From: Vibrio ziniensis
Lineage (GTDB): Bacteria > Pseudomonadota > Gammaproteobacteria > Enterobacterales > Vibrionaceae
NCBI RefSeq assembly: GCF_011064285.1
Contig: NZ_CP049331.1
Location: forward strand, 2,790,001 to 2,854,000
Direction of reading: 5' to 3'
DNA: 64,000 bases
Shown here in pieces: positions 40,501 through 57,673 of the stretch (position 1 is the first letter of the stretch; the number at the start of each line of letters is the position of its first letter). Made by a program: the position numbers and the translations under genes. The notes below the pieces were generated by a model, which had not been told where the DNA came from, did no database searches, and was given only the letters and a program-made list of their open reading frames with translations.

Positions 40501-41278
40501 CGACATATTGACGAAGCTCGTCTGGACCTAAAGCACAGTTCAAGCCAAATGAGATAGGACGAACATGACGTAAAGAGTTATAGAATGCTTCTGTTGTTTG
40601 ACCAGAAAGAGTACGACCGGATGCATCGGTAATCGTACCGGAGATCATGACAGGTAATTGAATACCAAGCTCTTCGAACACTGCATCAACCGCAAAAGCA
40701 CACGCTTTCGCGTTCAAGGTATCGAAAATAGTTTCAATCAGAATCAAGTCACTGCCGCCTTTTATTAGCGCACGTGTAGATTCAGAGTAAGCCGTCACTA
40801 ACTGATCGAATTCGATGTTGCGATAACCAGGGTCGTTAACATCAGGAGAGATAGAACAAGTACGGTTAGTTGGACCTAAAACACCCGCGACATATCGTGG
40901 CTTATTCGGCGTTTTTGCTGTCCATTCGTCAGCGACTTCACGAGCAAGCTTGGCTGCTGCAAAGTTAATTTCTTCGCTGAGAGACTGCATATCATAGTCA
41001 GCCATCGCAATTGTCGTGGCGTTGAAGGTGTTAGTTTCAAGGATATCTGCACCAGCTTCCAAATAAGCAGCGTGAATACCTCTAATCAATTGAGGCTGAG
41101 TCAAAACGAGAAGATCATTGTTTCCTTTTAGATCGCAGTGCCAATCCGAAAAGCGTTCGCCACGATAATCTTCCTCTTGCAACTTGTGCTCTTGGATCAT
41201 GGTTCCCATGCCACCATCGATCAACATGATACGTTGCTTCAATTGCGCTTCGATCTGGTGTTTTAGATTACTACCCAC
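37598..41278 (-). CDS. metH: Cobalamin-dependent methionine synthase
   Basis: MetH transfers a methyl group from methyltetrahydrofolate to homocysteine through cobalamin. The 1226-residue protein (E. coli 1227) has all four modules. The homocysteine domain carries zinc ligands in GLNCALG and [10 protein letters not shown]. It is followed by the pterin domain (from about 355), the cobalamin domain with [11 protein letters not shown] (DxHxxG, near residue 760) and the AdoMet reactivation domain (from about 900, with [13 protein letters not shown] as [13 protein letters not shown]). The start is GTG at 41278 with GAGG upstream. A MetJ operator lies 56-80 bp before it. Confidence 0.98.
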   Translation of the reverse strand: MGSNLKHQIEAQLKQRIMLIDGGMGTMIQEHKLQEEDYRGERFSDWHCDLKGNNDLLVLTQPQLIRGIHAAYLEAGADILETNTFNATTIAMADYDMQSLSEEINFAAAKLAREVADEWTAKTPNKPRYVAGVLGPTNRTCSISPDVNDPGYRNIEFDQLVTAYSESTRALIKGGSDLILIETIFDTLNAKACAFAVDAVFEELGIQLPVMISGTITDASGRTLSGQTTEAFYNSLRHVRPISFGLNCALGPDELRQYVEELSRISECYVSAHPNAGLPNAFGEYDLSPEDMAEHIGEWAQAGFLNLVGGCCGTTPAHIAAMAKVVEGVTPREIPEISVECRLSGLEPLSIAADTLFVNVGERTNVTGSARFKRLIKEELYDEALDVAREQVENGAQIIDINMDEGMLDAMACMERFLKLCASEPEISKVPIMVDSSKWEVIEAGLKCIQGKGIVNSISLKEGEEKFIHQAKLIRRYGAAVIVMAFDEVGQADTRERKIEICRRAYNILVEQVGFPAEDIIFDPNIFAVATGIDEHNNYALDFINAVADIKRELPHAMISGGVSNVSFSFRGNNYVREAIHAVFLYHCFKNGMDMGIVNAGQLEIYDNVPEKLRNAVEDVILNRDNGATERLLEIAEEYRENAVGKEEDASLLEWRTWPVEKRLEHALVKGITEFIVEDTEEARSKASKPLEVIEGPLMDGMNVVGDLFGEGKMFLPQVVKSARVMKQAVAYLEPYINAMKQSGSSNGKILLATVKGDVHDIGKNIVGVVLQCNNYEIIDLGVMVPCETILKVAREQKVDIIGLSGLITPSLDEMVHVAKEMERQGFELPLLIGGATTSKAHTAVKIEQNYHQPVVYVNNASRAVGVCSALLSDERRPEFVERLNLDYERTREQHARKKPKSRPVTLEQARANKAAIDWQTYTPPAPVKPGIHVFKDFDVSVLRQYIDWTPFFMTWSLSGKFPAILDHELVGEEARKLYKDANDWLDRIEQQGLMKANGICGLFPAASIDDDIEVYADESRQQVIKVLHNLRQQTEKPKGANYCLSDFVASKHSGKQDWVGMFAVTGGIGERALADDFKAKGDDYNAIMVQAVADRLAEAFAEYLHMKVRTEIWGYAPDENLSNEDLIREKYQGIRPAPGYAACPEHTEKGAIWELLGVQEQIGMELTTSYAMMPGASVSGWYFSHPDSRYFAVAQIQDDQVQSYSERKGWDSVEAEKWLGPNING

Positions 41279-41333
41279 AGTACAGCCTCATTATTCCTTT
41301 TTTGCTTGTTCGACATCCTATCACACATTGATT

Positions 41334-41358
41334 AGAAATCTAGACGTCTAAAACATCT
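41334..41358 (-). promoter_or_regulatory. MetJ operator (tandem met boxes)
   Basis: AGAAATCT (41334-41341) is followed directly by the perfect met box AGACGTCT (41342-41349) and, one base on, by AAACATCT (41351-41358). MetJ binds two or more adjacent 8-bp met boxes cooperatively. The site lies upstream of metH and also in front of the divergent antiporter gene. Confidence 0.78.
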
Positions 41359-41474
41359 AATTACGATAAATGCGCACGTTAAAATTTTGATAAATCTATA
41401 GGTAAAAAGTGTTTGCTATTTGTTCAGCATCAAAGGACAATTTCGCTCACATTTAGTTACATTTGAAGAAGAAA

Positions 41475-42812
41475 ATGTCGGTCTACTACACTCTGTGCTT
41501 TCTATCTGCTGCAGCAATGATGATTGCTTTTTTAAACAGCAAGATAGTGAAAATGCAAACCACGATAGCCATTACAGCTGGTTCTATGGTGCTCTCATTA
41601 CTTATCCTTATTGCTGGTCAAAATGACTGGTTCCATCTTACTCAAATAGCAACAGAAACAGTCACCAGCATCAACTTTGAAAACTTTTTGTTAAAAGGTA
41701 TTTTAGGTTTCCTTTTATTTGCAGGTGGCCTCGGTATCAAACTTCCCCACTTAAAAGATCAAAAATGGGAGATTACGGTACTTGCACTCGGCGCAACGCT
41801 GTTTTCAACCTTCTTCATTGGTTTCGGCTTATATGGATTCTGTTATTTCACAGGCATCCATCTCGATCTTGTCTACTGCTTACTATTTGGCGCTCTGATT
41901 TCTCCAACCGACCCGATAGCAGTATTAGCGATTGTTAAAAAGATGAATGCGCCTAAACGTATTTCTACCCAAATTGAAGGCGAGTCTCTATTCAACGATG
42001 GTTTCGGTCTAGTTATCTTCGTAACCATCTTTACTATTGCATTCGGTAAAGAAGCTCCAACTGTAGGAAGTGTAGCTGCATTATTTGCTCAAGAAGCGAT
42101 TGGCGGCATTATTTATGGCTTCCTATTAGGCTTGCTATTCCACTACTTGATCAGCGCAACTAACGACCACTCCATGGAACTGTTACTGACTATTGGTGTA
42201 CCGACTGCCGGTTATGTGTTTGCAGACGTTATCCATGTATCAGGCCCATTAGCGATGGTGGTATCAGGTATTATGATAGGTAACTGGACTCGCTTTATTG
42301 GCTTTTCTAAAGAAAGTGAAGAACATCTCGATCACTTCTGGGAGTTGGTCGATGAATTCTTAAATGGCTTGCTTTTCCTTTTGATCGGTATGTCGATGCT
42401 CCTTTTCGAATTCCACAAAGAAGACTGGATCTTAATGTCTTTCGCGATACCGCTAGTGTTAGCAGCACGCTTCAGTAGCGTATTCGTTTCATACTTAGGC
42501 TTTAAGCGTTATCGTAAATACAACCCTTGGTCGATTAAGATCTTAACTTGGGGTGGATTGCGTGGTGGTCTAGCATTAGCGATGGCACTGTCAATTCCAT
42601 CAGGCATGATGGTTATCCCAGATAAACTTATCGACGTAAAAGAGCTGATTCTGGTAATGACCTACGCTGTAGTAGTGTTCTCTATCTTAGTGCAAGGTTC
42701 GACAATCACACCGATGATTGACAAGGCCAAACTTAAAGAGAAAGAAATGGAAGAACAGGAACAGACTGCAGAGCAAAGTAACGTACAGCAAAGCCAGCAG
42801 CAAAATATCTAA
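41475..42812 (+). CDS. nhaP: CPA1-family sodium/proton antiporter (NhaP type)
   Basis: The 445-residue protein is a polytopic CPA1 cation/proton antiporter with about 12-13 hydrophobic segments. Diagnostic motifs are FGALISPTDPIAVLAI (near residue 140) and EGESLFNDGFGLVIF (near residue 167), the latter with the conserved ND/E-S ion-binding residues. The tail is charged and Gln-rich. ATG at 41475 is preferred to a TTG four codons upstream. It may help pH and sodium balance in a marine bacterium (inference). A terminator follows. Confidence 0.9.
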   Translation: MSVYYTLCFLSAAAMMIAFLNSKIVKMQTTIAITAGSMVLSLLILIAGQNDWFHLTQIATETVTSINFENFLLKGILGFLLFAGGLGIKLPHLKDQKWEITVLALGATLFSTFFIGFGLYGFCYFTGIHLDLVYCLLFGALISPTDPIAVLAIVKKMNAPKRISTQIEGESLFNDGFGLVIFVTIFTIAFGKEAPTVGSVAALFAQEAIGGIIYGFLLGLLFHYLISATNDHSMELLLTIGVPTAGYVFADVIHVSGPLAMVVSGIMIGNWTRFIGFSKESEEHLDHFWELVDEFLNGLLFLLIGMSMLLFEFHKEDWILMSFAIPLVLAARFSSVFVSYLGFKRYRKYNPWSIKILTWGGLRGGLALAMALSIPSGMMVIPDKLIDVKELILVMTYAVVVFSILVQGSTITPMIDKAKLKEKEMEEQEQTAEQSNVQQSQQQNI

Positions 42813-42828
42813 ACATTATTTTTTGAAG

Positions 42829-42855
42829 AGCAGTAACTCCGGTTGCTGCTTTTTT
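42829..42855 (+). terminator. Intrinsic terminator after nhaP
   Basis: AGCAGTAAC pairs with GTTGCTGCT (one wobble) around a 4-nt loop and is followed by TTTTTT, starting 17 bp after the nhaP stop. Confidence 0.85.
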
Positions 42856-42954
42856 ATAGCTATTTAATAGTAAAACCCAGATACGACGAATATCCATCCG
42901 TTAAGCCATTCCAACATAGCCAATACCGCCATCACTGGCATAGCGTAGTGCTAT

Positions 42955-43074
42955 TTCCCCTTCCCTTTTAAAGAGAGATTGGGTAAGCATTGCTTCTACG
43001 AAATACTCGTTGAACGCGATAAGCTAAGTTCAGTGAAAGCCTCCTCTAACTCCCACCTCGATAAGGGGTAGAAC
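42955..43074. repeat. MITE-like element, diverged copy 2
   Basis: This ~120-bp stretch aligns by eye with the reverse complement of the element at 37459-37584. Shared blocks occur in the same order: TTCCCCTTCC..., TGGGT, TTGCTTCTAC (TTGCTTTCAC in copy 1), AGTTCAGTG, CCTCTAACTCCC, AAGGGGTAGAACC. The terminal hairpins have decayed in this copy. The flanks hold no recognisable gene. Confidence 0.5.
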
Positions 43075-43215
43075 CAAAAGCAAATACCTTAAACTTTGCC
43101 TCTATCTCACCTGCAACACTCGACTGAAGATTAAAAGGAGCCAACGAAGTAGAAAATGAGGAATAGCCTGATACCATCCTAGATAACAACATGATCAGAC
43201 AGAGCATCGGTAGAA

Positions 43216-43316
43216 CAGTGAATGGGCGTCAAACGCAAACGCGCATTCATTTGTCCCTGAAGCTCCGCCGAGCCATCCATGGCTCGGAGGGTTTGCTTAT
43301 CGACGCCTATTCACTG
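43216..43316. repeat. Nested inverted-repeat element
   Basis: CAGTGAATGGGCGTC (43216-43230) pairs 14 of 15 with GACGCCTATTCACTG (43302-43316). Further in, GCAAAC pairs with GTTTGC (43291-43296), and at the centre CCGAGCCAT/ATGGCTCGG (43268-43287) forms a 9-bp hairpin with a 2-nt loop. The element is about 101 bp. It could be a non-autonomous mobile repeat or a structured RNA. Confidence 0.6.
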
Positions 43317-43353
43317 GTCAGGAAGTTCTCCAGAATGGTATTAAACAAAGAGC

Positions 43354-43384
43354 AACCAACTGAACTACCGCTCCGCATTGGTCA
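43354..43384 (-). pseudogene. 5' fragment of a tRNA-Asp gene (direct repeat)
   Basis: These 31 bases are identical to 43495-43525, which cover the first 21 nt of tRNA-Asp plus 10 nt of upstream flank. The copy lies downstream of the intact gene in the direction of transcription and breaks off in the D-loop. It is a remnant of a second tandem tRNA-Asp or a partial duplication. Confidence 0.75.
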
Positions 43385-43398
43385 CTTTGCTATAGACG

Positions 43399-43429
43399 CA
43401 AAAAAGCCCCGTCATTTCTGACGAGGCTT
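43399..43429 (-). terminator. Terminator of the downstream rRNA operon
   Basis: AAGCCcCGTCA (43404-43414) and TGACGaGGCTT (43419-43429) form a long stem with a TTTC loop. On the minus strand it ends in TTTTTT, 10 bp after the tRNA-Asp 3' end. Confidence 0.88.
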
Positions 43430-43438
43430 CGAAATAAG

Positions 43439-43515
43439 TGGCGGAGCGGACGGGACTCGAACCCGCGACCCCCGGCGTGACAGGCCGGTATTCTAACCAA
43501 CTGAACTACCGCTCC
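43439..43515 (-). tRNA. tRNA-Asp (GTC)
   Basis: The 77-nt tRNA folds with acceptor stem GGAGCGG/CCGCTCC, anticodon GTC in CCTGTCACG, T-arm GGTTCGAGTCC and encoded CCA. It is the last gene of the downstream rRNA operon, 68 bp after 5S. Confidence 0.97.
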
Positions 43516-43583
43516 GCATTGGTCAGACTATTAAGTCTTTTCTTTGTTTGCCTTCAGATTTATCAATCTGAACACAAGTAATA

Positions 43584-43703
43584 AAGCCTGGCGATGTCCT
43601 ACTCTCACATGGGGAGACCCCACACTACCATCGGCGCTAATTCGTTTCACTTCTGAGTTCGGCATGGAATCAGGTGGGTCCAAATCGCTATGGTCGCCAA
43701 GCA
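43584..43703 (-). rRNA. rrf: 5S ribosomal RNA (downstream operon)
   Basis: About 120 nt starting TGCTTGGCGACCATAGCG and ending ATCGCCAGGC on the minus strand, with the conserved CCGAACTCAGAAGTGAAACG. It looks identical to the copy at 49325-49444. Ends are set by comparison with E. coli and may be off by a few bases. Confidence 0.96.
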
Positions 43704-43828
43704 AATTCTGTTTTTGATTTCACTTTTTATAAAAAAGTGGAAACCAACAAATCGGAAAGCTGTTTAGTGTTCTCTACACATTCAATTCTGCTCTTGCTTT
43801 GAGTCCATCAAAACCCCTTGGGTGTTGT

Positions 43829-46718
<2,890 letters not shown>

Positions 46719-47090
46719 ATACAACCCCAAGAGGTCTTTCGTATGGCAAACAACCAAGGTTTAGTTGTCTCTCATTATTTGAATGAGCGAGAGACATTTC
46801 GATTTTGCCGGACTCAAATATGAATACTTACTTATAAAGTAAGATTCCCAAGAACACTTGAATGTGTATTGGTACCTAAATCATCTCTTCATAAAAAGAA
46901 ATCATCTAGGATTTGAGAACTTTTAATAAATAACAATTCAATCAAAAATTGTTATTTGTCAGCTTTCCAAATTGTTAAAGAGCAAAGTGTCATCTAAAAC
47001 ACTTTTTAAGGATTCTCGTCGTCAAAAGTCCGAACCACATACCTTTTATTGAAGTGGTTTGGATTTCATTATCCAAAAATGCTTAAAGAG
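46719..47090 (-). other. tRNA-Val to 23S spacer (ITS), downstream operon
   Basis: This 372-bp spacer holds the boxA-like antitermination sequence (GCTCTTTAACAATTTGG near 46970-46985 on the minus strand) and the 5' strand of the 23S processing stem. No gene is present. It is largely shared with the other operon's spacer but lacks a ~40-bp insertion found there. Confidence 0.7.
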
Positions 47091-47166
47091 TGGTGGGCGA
47101 TACCGGGTTCGAACCAGTGACCCCCTGCTTGTAAGGCAGGTGCTCTCCCAACTGAGCTAATCGCCC
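47091..47166 (-). tRNA. tRNA-Val (TAC)
   Basis: 76 nt with encoded CCA. The acceptor GGGCGAT/ATCGCCC, anticodon TAC in CCTTACAAG and T-arm GGTTCGAACC are clear. It is the third spacer tRNA of the downstream operon. Confidence 0.97.
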
Positions 47167-47196
47167 ACATAAGTTTGAATTCTTCGTGGAGAAGAA

Positions 47197-47272
47197 TGGT
47201 GGGTCGTGCAGGATTCGAACCTGCGACCAATTGATTAAAAGTCAACTGCTCTACCAACTGAGCTAACGACCC
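47197..47272 (-). tRNA. tRNA-Lys (TTT)
   Basis: 76 nt with encoded CCA. The acceptor GGGTCGT/ACGACCC, anticodon TTT in GACTTTTAATC and T-arm GGTTCGAATCC are clear. Confidence 0.97.
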
Positions 47273-47309
47273 CCTTTTATTCCCTTTCTTTACGAAAAAG
47301 AAGTGGAAT

Positions 47310-47385
47310 TGGTATCCCGTAGGGGAGTCGAACCCCTGTTACCGCCGTGAAAGGGCGGTGTCCTAGGCCTCTAGACGAACGGGAC
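47310..47385 (-). tRNA. tRNA-Glu (TTC)
   Basis: 76 nt with encoded CCA. It starts GTCCCGTTCGTCTAGAGG, has anticodon TTC in CCTTTCACG and T-arm GGTTCGACTCC. It is the first tRNA after 16S in the downstream operon. Confidence 0.97.
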
Positions 47386-47451
47386 ACTAAGATACTCTTA
47401 CTTTCTAAACCTAATCAATCTGTGTGGACACTCATCAAGAGAATCTTTACG

Positions 47452-48994
<1,543 letters not shown>

Positions 48995-49324
48995 AAGATT
49001 TTGTCGGCTCAATGAATACTGATTACATTCTTTTGCTTAATAAAAAGCTAAGTAATGTTGAATTGACTGTGCTGAATCTTACGATTCAATTGGTCACTCA
49101 GTTCATTGAAACCTAATTTGAAACCGAAGTTTCTAATTTGATTTTCATCAACGAGTGCCCACACAGATTGATAGGTTTAAATTGTTAAAGAGCTTTGCTT
49201 TCAGTGCCTTAGCACCTGGGCAGGTGCGCGTATATTACGCTTCATGCTTTGAAAGTCAACATAAAATTCTAAGTTTTATTAAAACTTTATGGTGACTTCT
49301 TCCTATTGGAAGAAGCAGAAATTA
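48995..49324 (-). other. Spacer between tandem rRNA operons
   Basis: 330 bp separate the 5S of the upstream operon from the 16S of the downstream one. It holds a hairpin without a T run (CTTCTTCC/GGAAGAAG, 49296-49315), an A/T-rich stretch (AAGTTTTATTAAAACTT, 49270-49287 region), one promoter, and the leader boxA (GCTCTTTAACAATTTA). No strong intrinsic terminator is visible. Confidence 0.75.
49232..49259 (-). promoter_or_regulatory. rRNA promoter of the downstream operon
   Basis: On the minus strand TTGACT (49254-49259), a 16-bp spacer and TAATAT (49232-49237) form a good sigma-70 promoter. An A/T-rich UP-like stretch lies upstream and a G/C-rich discriminator downstream. Confidence 0.78.
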
Positions 49325-49444
49325 AAGCCTGGCGATGTCCTACTCTCACATGGGGAGACCCCACACTACCATCGGCGCTAATTCGTTTCACTTCTGAGTT
49401 CGGCATGGAATCAGGTGGGTCCAAATCGCTATGGTCGCCAAGCA
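49325..49444 (-). rRNA. rrf: 5S ribosomal RNA (upstream operon)
   Basis: Second 5S copy, offset by 5741 bp from the one at 43584 and identical as far as I can read. No tRNA follows it. Confidence 0.96.
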
Positions 49445-49569
49445 AATTCTGTTTTTGATTTCACTTTTTATAAAAAAGTGGAAACCAACAAATCGGAAAG
49501 CTGTTTAGTGTTCTCTACACATTCAATTCTGCTCTTGCTTTGAGTCCATCAAAACCCCTTGGGTGTTGT

Positions 49570-52459
<2,890 letters not shown>

Positions 52460-52807
52460 ATACAACCCCAAGAGGTTTCTATTTGCTTTCACTTTTCAAA
52501 AGTGAAGACAAAAAGGCGTATGGCAAACAACCAAGGTTTAGTTGTCTCTCATTATTTGAATGAGCGAGAGACATTTCGATTTTGCCGGACTCAAATATGA
52601 ATACTTACTTAAAAAGTAAGATTCCCAAGAACACTTGAATGTGTATTGGTACCTAATCACTCTTTATTAAGAGAAATTAGGATTTGAGAACTTTTAATAA
52701 ATAACAATTCAATCAAAAATTGTTATTTGTCAGCTTTCCAAATTGTTAAAGAGCAAGTTTTCTATTGAAAACCATTTTTAAAAGCACTCATCGAATGCAC
52801 TTAAAGA
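52460..52807 (-). other. tRNA-Ala to 23S spacer (ITS), upstream operon
   Basis: 348 bp without a gene. Compared with the other spacer it has an extra block of about 40 bp near 52475-52518, including the hairpin TTCACTTTT-C-AAAAGTGAA (52488-52506). The boxA-like sequence is retained. Confidence 0.7.
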
Positions 52808-52883
52808 TGGTGGAGCTATGCGGGATCGAACCGCAGACCTCCTGCGTGCAAGGCAGGCGCTCTCCCAGCTGAGCTATAACCCC
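52808..52883 (-). tRNA. tRNA-Ala (TGC)
   Basis: 76 nt with encoded CCA. It starts GGGGTTATAGCTCAGC, has anticodon TGC in CCTTGCACG and T-arm GGTTCGATCCC. Position 5 of the acceptor stem gives a U-G pair (GGGGTTA/TAGCTCC). Confidence 0.97.
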
Positions 52884-52918
52884 ATCAGGTGTCGATACTT
52901 CAATTTCACAAGGAATAT

Positions 52919-52995
52919 TGGTGGGTCTGAGTGGACTCGAACCACCGACCTCTCGCTTATCAGGCGAACGCTCTAACCACCTGAGCTACAGACCC
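52919..52995 (-). tRNA. tRNA-Ile (GAT)
   Basis: 77 nt with encoded CCA. The acceptor GGGTCTG/CAGACCC, anticodon GAT in CCTGATAAG and T-arm GGTTCGAGTCC are clear. It lies between 16S and tRNA-Ala, the usual Ile-Ala spacer pair. Confidence 0.97.
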
Positions 52996-53063
52996 AGTAT
53001 CGTCTCTTAAACTTACTTAAACCTAATCAATCTGTGTGGACACTCATCAAGAGAATCTTTACG

Positions 53064-54606
<1,543 letters not shown>

Positions 54607-54842
54607 AAGATTTTGTCGACTCAACGAATACTGATTCATATCTTACGATATGTGAATTGACTGTGCTCGATACCTTTTCTTTTAAAGAAACTGTATCAAA
54701 TTGGTCACTCAGTTCATTGAAATCTAAATTTGAAGCCGAAGCTTCTAATTGATTTTCATCAACGAGTGCCCACACAGATTGATAGGTTTAAATTGTTAAA
54801 GAGCGGTGCTTCTAAGAAGGTTTCTTCTCGAAGCGGAGGTGC

Positions 54843-54870
54843 ATTCTAGCGAGATAATTGTCAGTGTCAA
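54843..54870 (-). promoter_or_regulatory. rRNA promoter P2 (upstream operon)
   Basis: Minus-strand TTGACA (54865-54870), 16-bp spacer, TAGAAT (54843-54848). Confidence 0.75.
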
Positions 54871-54958
54871 ACACTTTTTCAAATTTTCTTTTTAGAAGTC
54901 TTATCCTCTTCCAACATCAGCTGAAGCCTTGCGACGTCTGCCGTGTCAGTGAGGTGGC

Positions 54959-54986
54959 ATTATAGGGATCTAAATCACACTGGCAA
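54959..54986 (-). promoter_or_regulatory. rRNA promoter P1 (upstream operon)
   Basis: Minus-strand TTGCCA (54981-54986), 16-bp spacer, TATAAT (54959-54964), followed by GCCACCTCACTGACACGG. That initiation region closely resembles E. coli rrn P1. The G/C-rich discriminator predicts stringent control, and the upstream A/T block looks like an UP element. Confidence 0.85.
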
Positions 54987-55050
54987 GCATTATTTTGCAA
55001 AAAATACAGAAATAACGCTTAACAGGAGAAAACATAACCAAAGCCCTATT

Positions 55051-55077
55051 TATTCAACTTTACCCCAAAGTTGAATA
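55051..55077. repeat. Perfect 11-bp inverted repeat
   Basis: TATTCAACTTT-ACCCC-AAAGTTGAATA lies between the cysH terminator and rRNA promoter P1. There is no T run on either side. It could be a protein-binding palindrome or cruciform; its role is unknown. Confidence 0.6.
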
Positions 55078-55134
55078 CAAGTTATCCACAGAGTTATCCT
55101 TTTTCGGTACCCAAACTTTCTCTATTTCTGTAAT

Positions 55135-55160
55135 AAAAAAGCTGCTCACGCAGCTTTTTT
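55135..55160 (-). terminator. Terminator after cysH
   Basis: AAAAAAGCTGC-TCAC-GCAGCTTTTTT forms a perfect stem with T runs in both directions, 11 bp after the cysH stop. Confidence 0.9.
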
Positions 55161-55170
55161 ATTTAGTATG

Positions 55171-55947
55171 TTAGATCCCAGAACCGTTATTTTCCTGAGA
55201 ATCGTCTTCATGCAAGCCACATTCTCGCTTCAATCCAAAGAAACGGGTCTCTTCTTCTGCCATGCCTGGTTCCCATTTACGGGTGGTGTGTGTATCACCG
55301 ACCGACAGGTAACCTTGTTCCCATAGCGGATGGTAAGGAAGGTCATTATCTTTTAGGTAATAGTGGACATCTTTATTTGTCCAGTCGATTACAGGGAGAA
55401 ACTTAAACACGCCGTTCTGTACAGCTAATATAGGCAATGTCGCTCTGGATTGAGCCTGATCTCGACGTAATCCTGAAAACCAAACACCTACCGATAGCTC
55501 ATCTAATGCTTTGCGCATTGGCTCTACTTTATTAAGACGGTTGTATTGTTCGATTCCCTTTACCCCCTGCTCCCAAAGCTTACCAAAACGAGCTTCTTGC
55601 CAAGCTGGTGTCAGATCAGATTTGTAGATTTTCAGATTCAGGTTTAGACGTTGCGTTAGCTCATCAATAAATTGGTACGTTTCTGGGAACAAATACCCAG
55701 TGTCGGTTAAGACTACTGGGACATCTGCTTTAACGCTGGATACTAGATGAAGCATTAAAGCAGCTTGAATACCGAAACTTGAAGATACTGCATGAGTACC
55801 CGACAAGTTATCGAATGCCCATTTCACTCGTTCTTGAGCAGTTAAGCTTTCGAGATAAGCATTTACCTCAGCAAGACGGAGTGTTTGTTCTACTTTCGTC
55901 AGAACGAGCAATTCTGACAAATCAGGCACAATGACAGTATCAGGCAT
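55171..55947 (-). CDS. cysH: Phosphoadenosine phosphosulfate reductase
   Basis: CysH reduces PAPS to sulfite with thioredoxin. The 258-residue protein has the PP-loop-like [14 protein letters not shown] (near residue 55), the [11 protein letters not shown] motif, the [14 protein letters not shown] region and the catalytic cysteine in RECGLH near residue 242. It lacks the extra cysteines of iron-sulfur APS reductases. ATG at 55947 overlaps the cysI stop by 8 nt and has AAGAGAG upstream. It is the last gene of cysJIH. Confidence 0.96.
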   Translation of the reverse strand: MPDTVIVPDLSELLVLTKVEQTLRLAEVNAYLESLTAQERVKWAFDNLSGTHAVSSSFGIQAALMLHLVSSVKADVPVVLTDTGYLFPETYQFIDELTQRLNLNLKIYKSDLTPAWQEARFGKLWEQGVKGIEQYNRLNKVEPMRKALDELSVGVWFSGLRRDQAQSRATLPILAVQNGVFKFLPVIDWTNKDVHYYLKDNDLPYHPLWEQGYLSVGDTHTTRKWEPGMAEEETRFFGLKRECGLHEDDSQENNGSGI

Positions 55948-57673
55948 AAAAGTCTCTCTTAGATACAACGACCTCTTCTATAATCCCAGTACGGATAGTG
56001 AAATCACCAAAGCTTTCGCCAACTTCACGCTCTTGAGACCAACGACCCACTAACTGATCGATCTCTTCTAAGATCTGTTGCTCAGTAATGTTCTCTTTAT
56101 ACATCTTAGGAATGCGAGTACCCGCTCTGTTACCACCTAGATGTAAGTTATAACGACCAGGAGCTTTACCGACCAAACCGAGTTCTGCCAACATCGCACG
56201 TCCACAGCCATTTGGACAGCCCGTTACACGCAAAATAATATTGTCTTCTTTTGGTAGGTTATGTTTTGCGAGTATCCCCTCAACATCAGTAACAAAAGAA
56301 GGTAGGAAACGTTCTGCTTCTGCCATGGCTAATGGACACGTAGGGAAAGCAACACACGCCATTGAGTTCTTACGCTGCTCACTGACAGAATCATCCATCA
56401 AACCATGTTCACGCGCTATCTTCTCAATGACATCTTTTTGATCTGCTGGCACACCAGCAACAATTAAGTTCTGGTTTGCTGTCATGCGGAAATCACCCTG
56501 GTGGATCTTCGCAATTTCAGCCACACCCGTTTTTAGAGGTTTACCCGGATAATCAAGTAAACGACCATTCTCTATAAATAGAGAGAGATGGAACTTGCCA
56601 TCAATGCCTTCTACCCAACCTATACGATCACCACGTTCAGTGAATTCATAAGGACGGCTCACTTCAAATTGGATTCCAGCACGCTTTTCTACTTCTGCTT
56701 TAAATACGTCAACACCAACGCGGTCTAATGTGTATTTGGTTTTCGCATTCTTACGGTTTGAACGGTTACCCCAATCACGCTGAGTTGTAACCACTGCCGC
56801 CGCTACATCGAGCGTTTTGTCTACAGGAATGAAACCAAAGTCATCGGCGCGACGAGGATAAGTCGAATTATCACCATGCGTCATAGCGAGGCCACCGCCC
56901 ACCAGCACATTAAAGCCCACCAGCTTACCGTTATCGGCAATAGCGACAAAACTCAAATCGTTAGCGTGTACATCAATGTCGTTATGAGGAGGGATGACAA
57001 CCGTTGTTTTGAACTTACGAGGAAGATAAGTGCTTCCTAGAATAGGTTCTTCGTCGGTAGTTTCTACTTTCTCACCATCTAACCAAATTTCGGCATAAGC
57101 ACGCGTTTTTGGTAATAAATGTTCACTGATTTTCGCTGCCCACTCATAAGCTTCTTGATGTAACTCAGATTCCACAGGGTTAGAAGTACATAACACGTTA
57201 CGGTTAACATCACCCGCCGTCGCGATTGAATCAATACCAATGCTATTGAGCGTTTGGTGCATCAACTTAATATTTGGCTTTAACACACCATGGAACTGGA
57301 AGGTTTGACGAGTCGTCAAACGAATGCTTCCATACATAGTGTGCTCTGAAGCAAACTTATCAATAGCTAGCCACTGTTTCGGCTGGATAATACCGCCAGG
57401 CATACGTGCACGAAGCATCACATTATGTAATGGTTCCAGTTTTTGCTTAGCACGCTCGTTACGGATATCACGATCATCTTGTTGATACATACCGTGGAAA
57501 CGAATTAACTGAAAGTTGTCAGCCGTGAATCCACCTGTAATACGATCTTGCAGATCTTGCTCGATCGTACCGCGAAGGAAATTACTTTCTCTCTTTAAAC
57601 GCTCGTTATCCGAAAGAGGACCAAGCACTTCGCCTAATACTTCTTGGCTGTTGTTTTCGATTTTAGTGCTCAT
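55940..57673 (-). CDS. cysI: Sulfite reductase hemoprotein beta subunit
   Basis: CysI carries siroheme and a 4Fe-4S cluster and reduces sulfite to sulfide with six electrons from CysJ. The 577-residue protein has the two cysteine motifs [15 protein letters not shown] and [12 protein letters not shown], which hold the cluster and siroheme, plus the arginine- and lysine-rich substrate site [10 protein letters not shown]. The start overlaps the cysJ stop by 1 nt (TAATG). Confidence 0.97.
   Translation of the reverse strand: MSTKIENNSQEVLGEVLGPLSDNERLKRESNFLRGTIEQDLQDRITGGFTADNFQLIRFHGMYQQDDRDIRNERAKQKLEPLHNVMLRARMPGGIIQPKQWLAIDKFASEHTMYGSIRLTTRQTFQFHGVLKPNIKLMHQTLNSIGIDSIATAGDVNRNVLCTSNPVESELHQEAYEWAAKISEHLLPKTRAYAEIWLDGEKVETTDEEPILGSTYLPRKFKTTVVIPPHNDIDVHANDLSFVAIADNGKLVGFNVLVGGGLAMTHGDNSTYPRRADDFGFIPVDKTLDVAAAVVTTQRDWGNRSNRKNAKTKYTLDRVGVDVFKAEVEKRAGIQFEVSRPYEFTERGDRIGWVEGIDGKFHLSLFIENGRLLDYPGKPLKTGVAEIAKIHQGDFRMTANQNLIVAGVPADQKDVIEKIAREHGLMDDSVSEQRKNSMACVAFPTCPLAMAEAERFLPSFVTDVEGILAKHNLPKEDNIILRVTGCPNGCGRAMLAELGLVGKAPGRYNLHLGGNRAGTRIPKMYKENITEQQILEEIDQLVGRWSQEREVGESFGDFTIRTGIIEEVVVSKRDFYA

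Larger units (their letters stand above)
43075..43398. other. Non-coding region with inverted repeat and tRNA-Asp fragment
   Basis: Downstream of the rRNA operon I see no convincing gene. The stretch holds a nested inverted repeat (43216-43316) and a 31-bp copy of the tRNA-Asp 5' region (43354-43384). Short open frames here run through these repeats and are not counted as genes. Confidence 0.6.
54607..55134 (-). other. Leader and upstream region of the first rRNA operon
   Basis: This 528-bp gap has two promoters (P1 54959-54986, P2 54843-54870), the leader boxA next to 54800 and an A/T-rich UP-like block (54987-55020). It also has a perfect 11-bp inverted repeat at 55051-55077 and one DnaA-box-like TTATCCACA (55082-55090). 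No gene is present. Confidence 0.75.

Noticed and set aside
42899..42955. Minus-strand reading EIALRYASDGGIGYVGMA followed by a stop, resembling the tail of a lost gene.
   Set aside because: Too short, and upstream sequence is the repeat element; no family could be named.
43046..43207. A 53-codon minus-strand frame with a plausible-looking product.
   Set aside because: No ribosome site, and its end lies in the repeat element; probably chance.
43191..43421. A 76-codon plus-strand frame downstream of the rRNA block.
   Set aside because: It runs through the inverted repeat, the tRNA-Asp fragment and the terminator, so it is not a protein gene.
47069..47257. Open frame across tRNA-Val and tRNA-Lys.
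   Set aside because: The sequence is fully explained by the tRNA genes.
55082..55090. TTATCCACA as part of a replication origin.
   Set aside because: A single DnaA-box-like word without a box cluster, dnaA gene or A/T unwinding repeats is not evidence for an origin.
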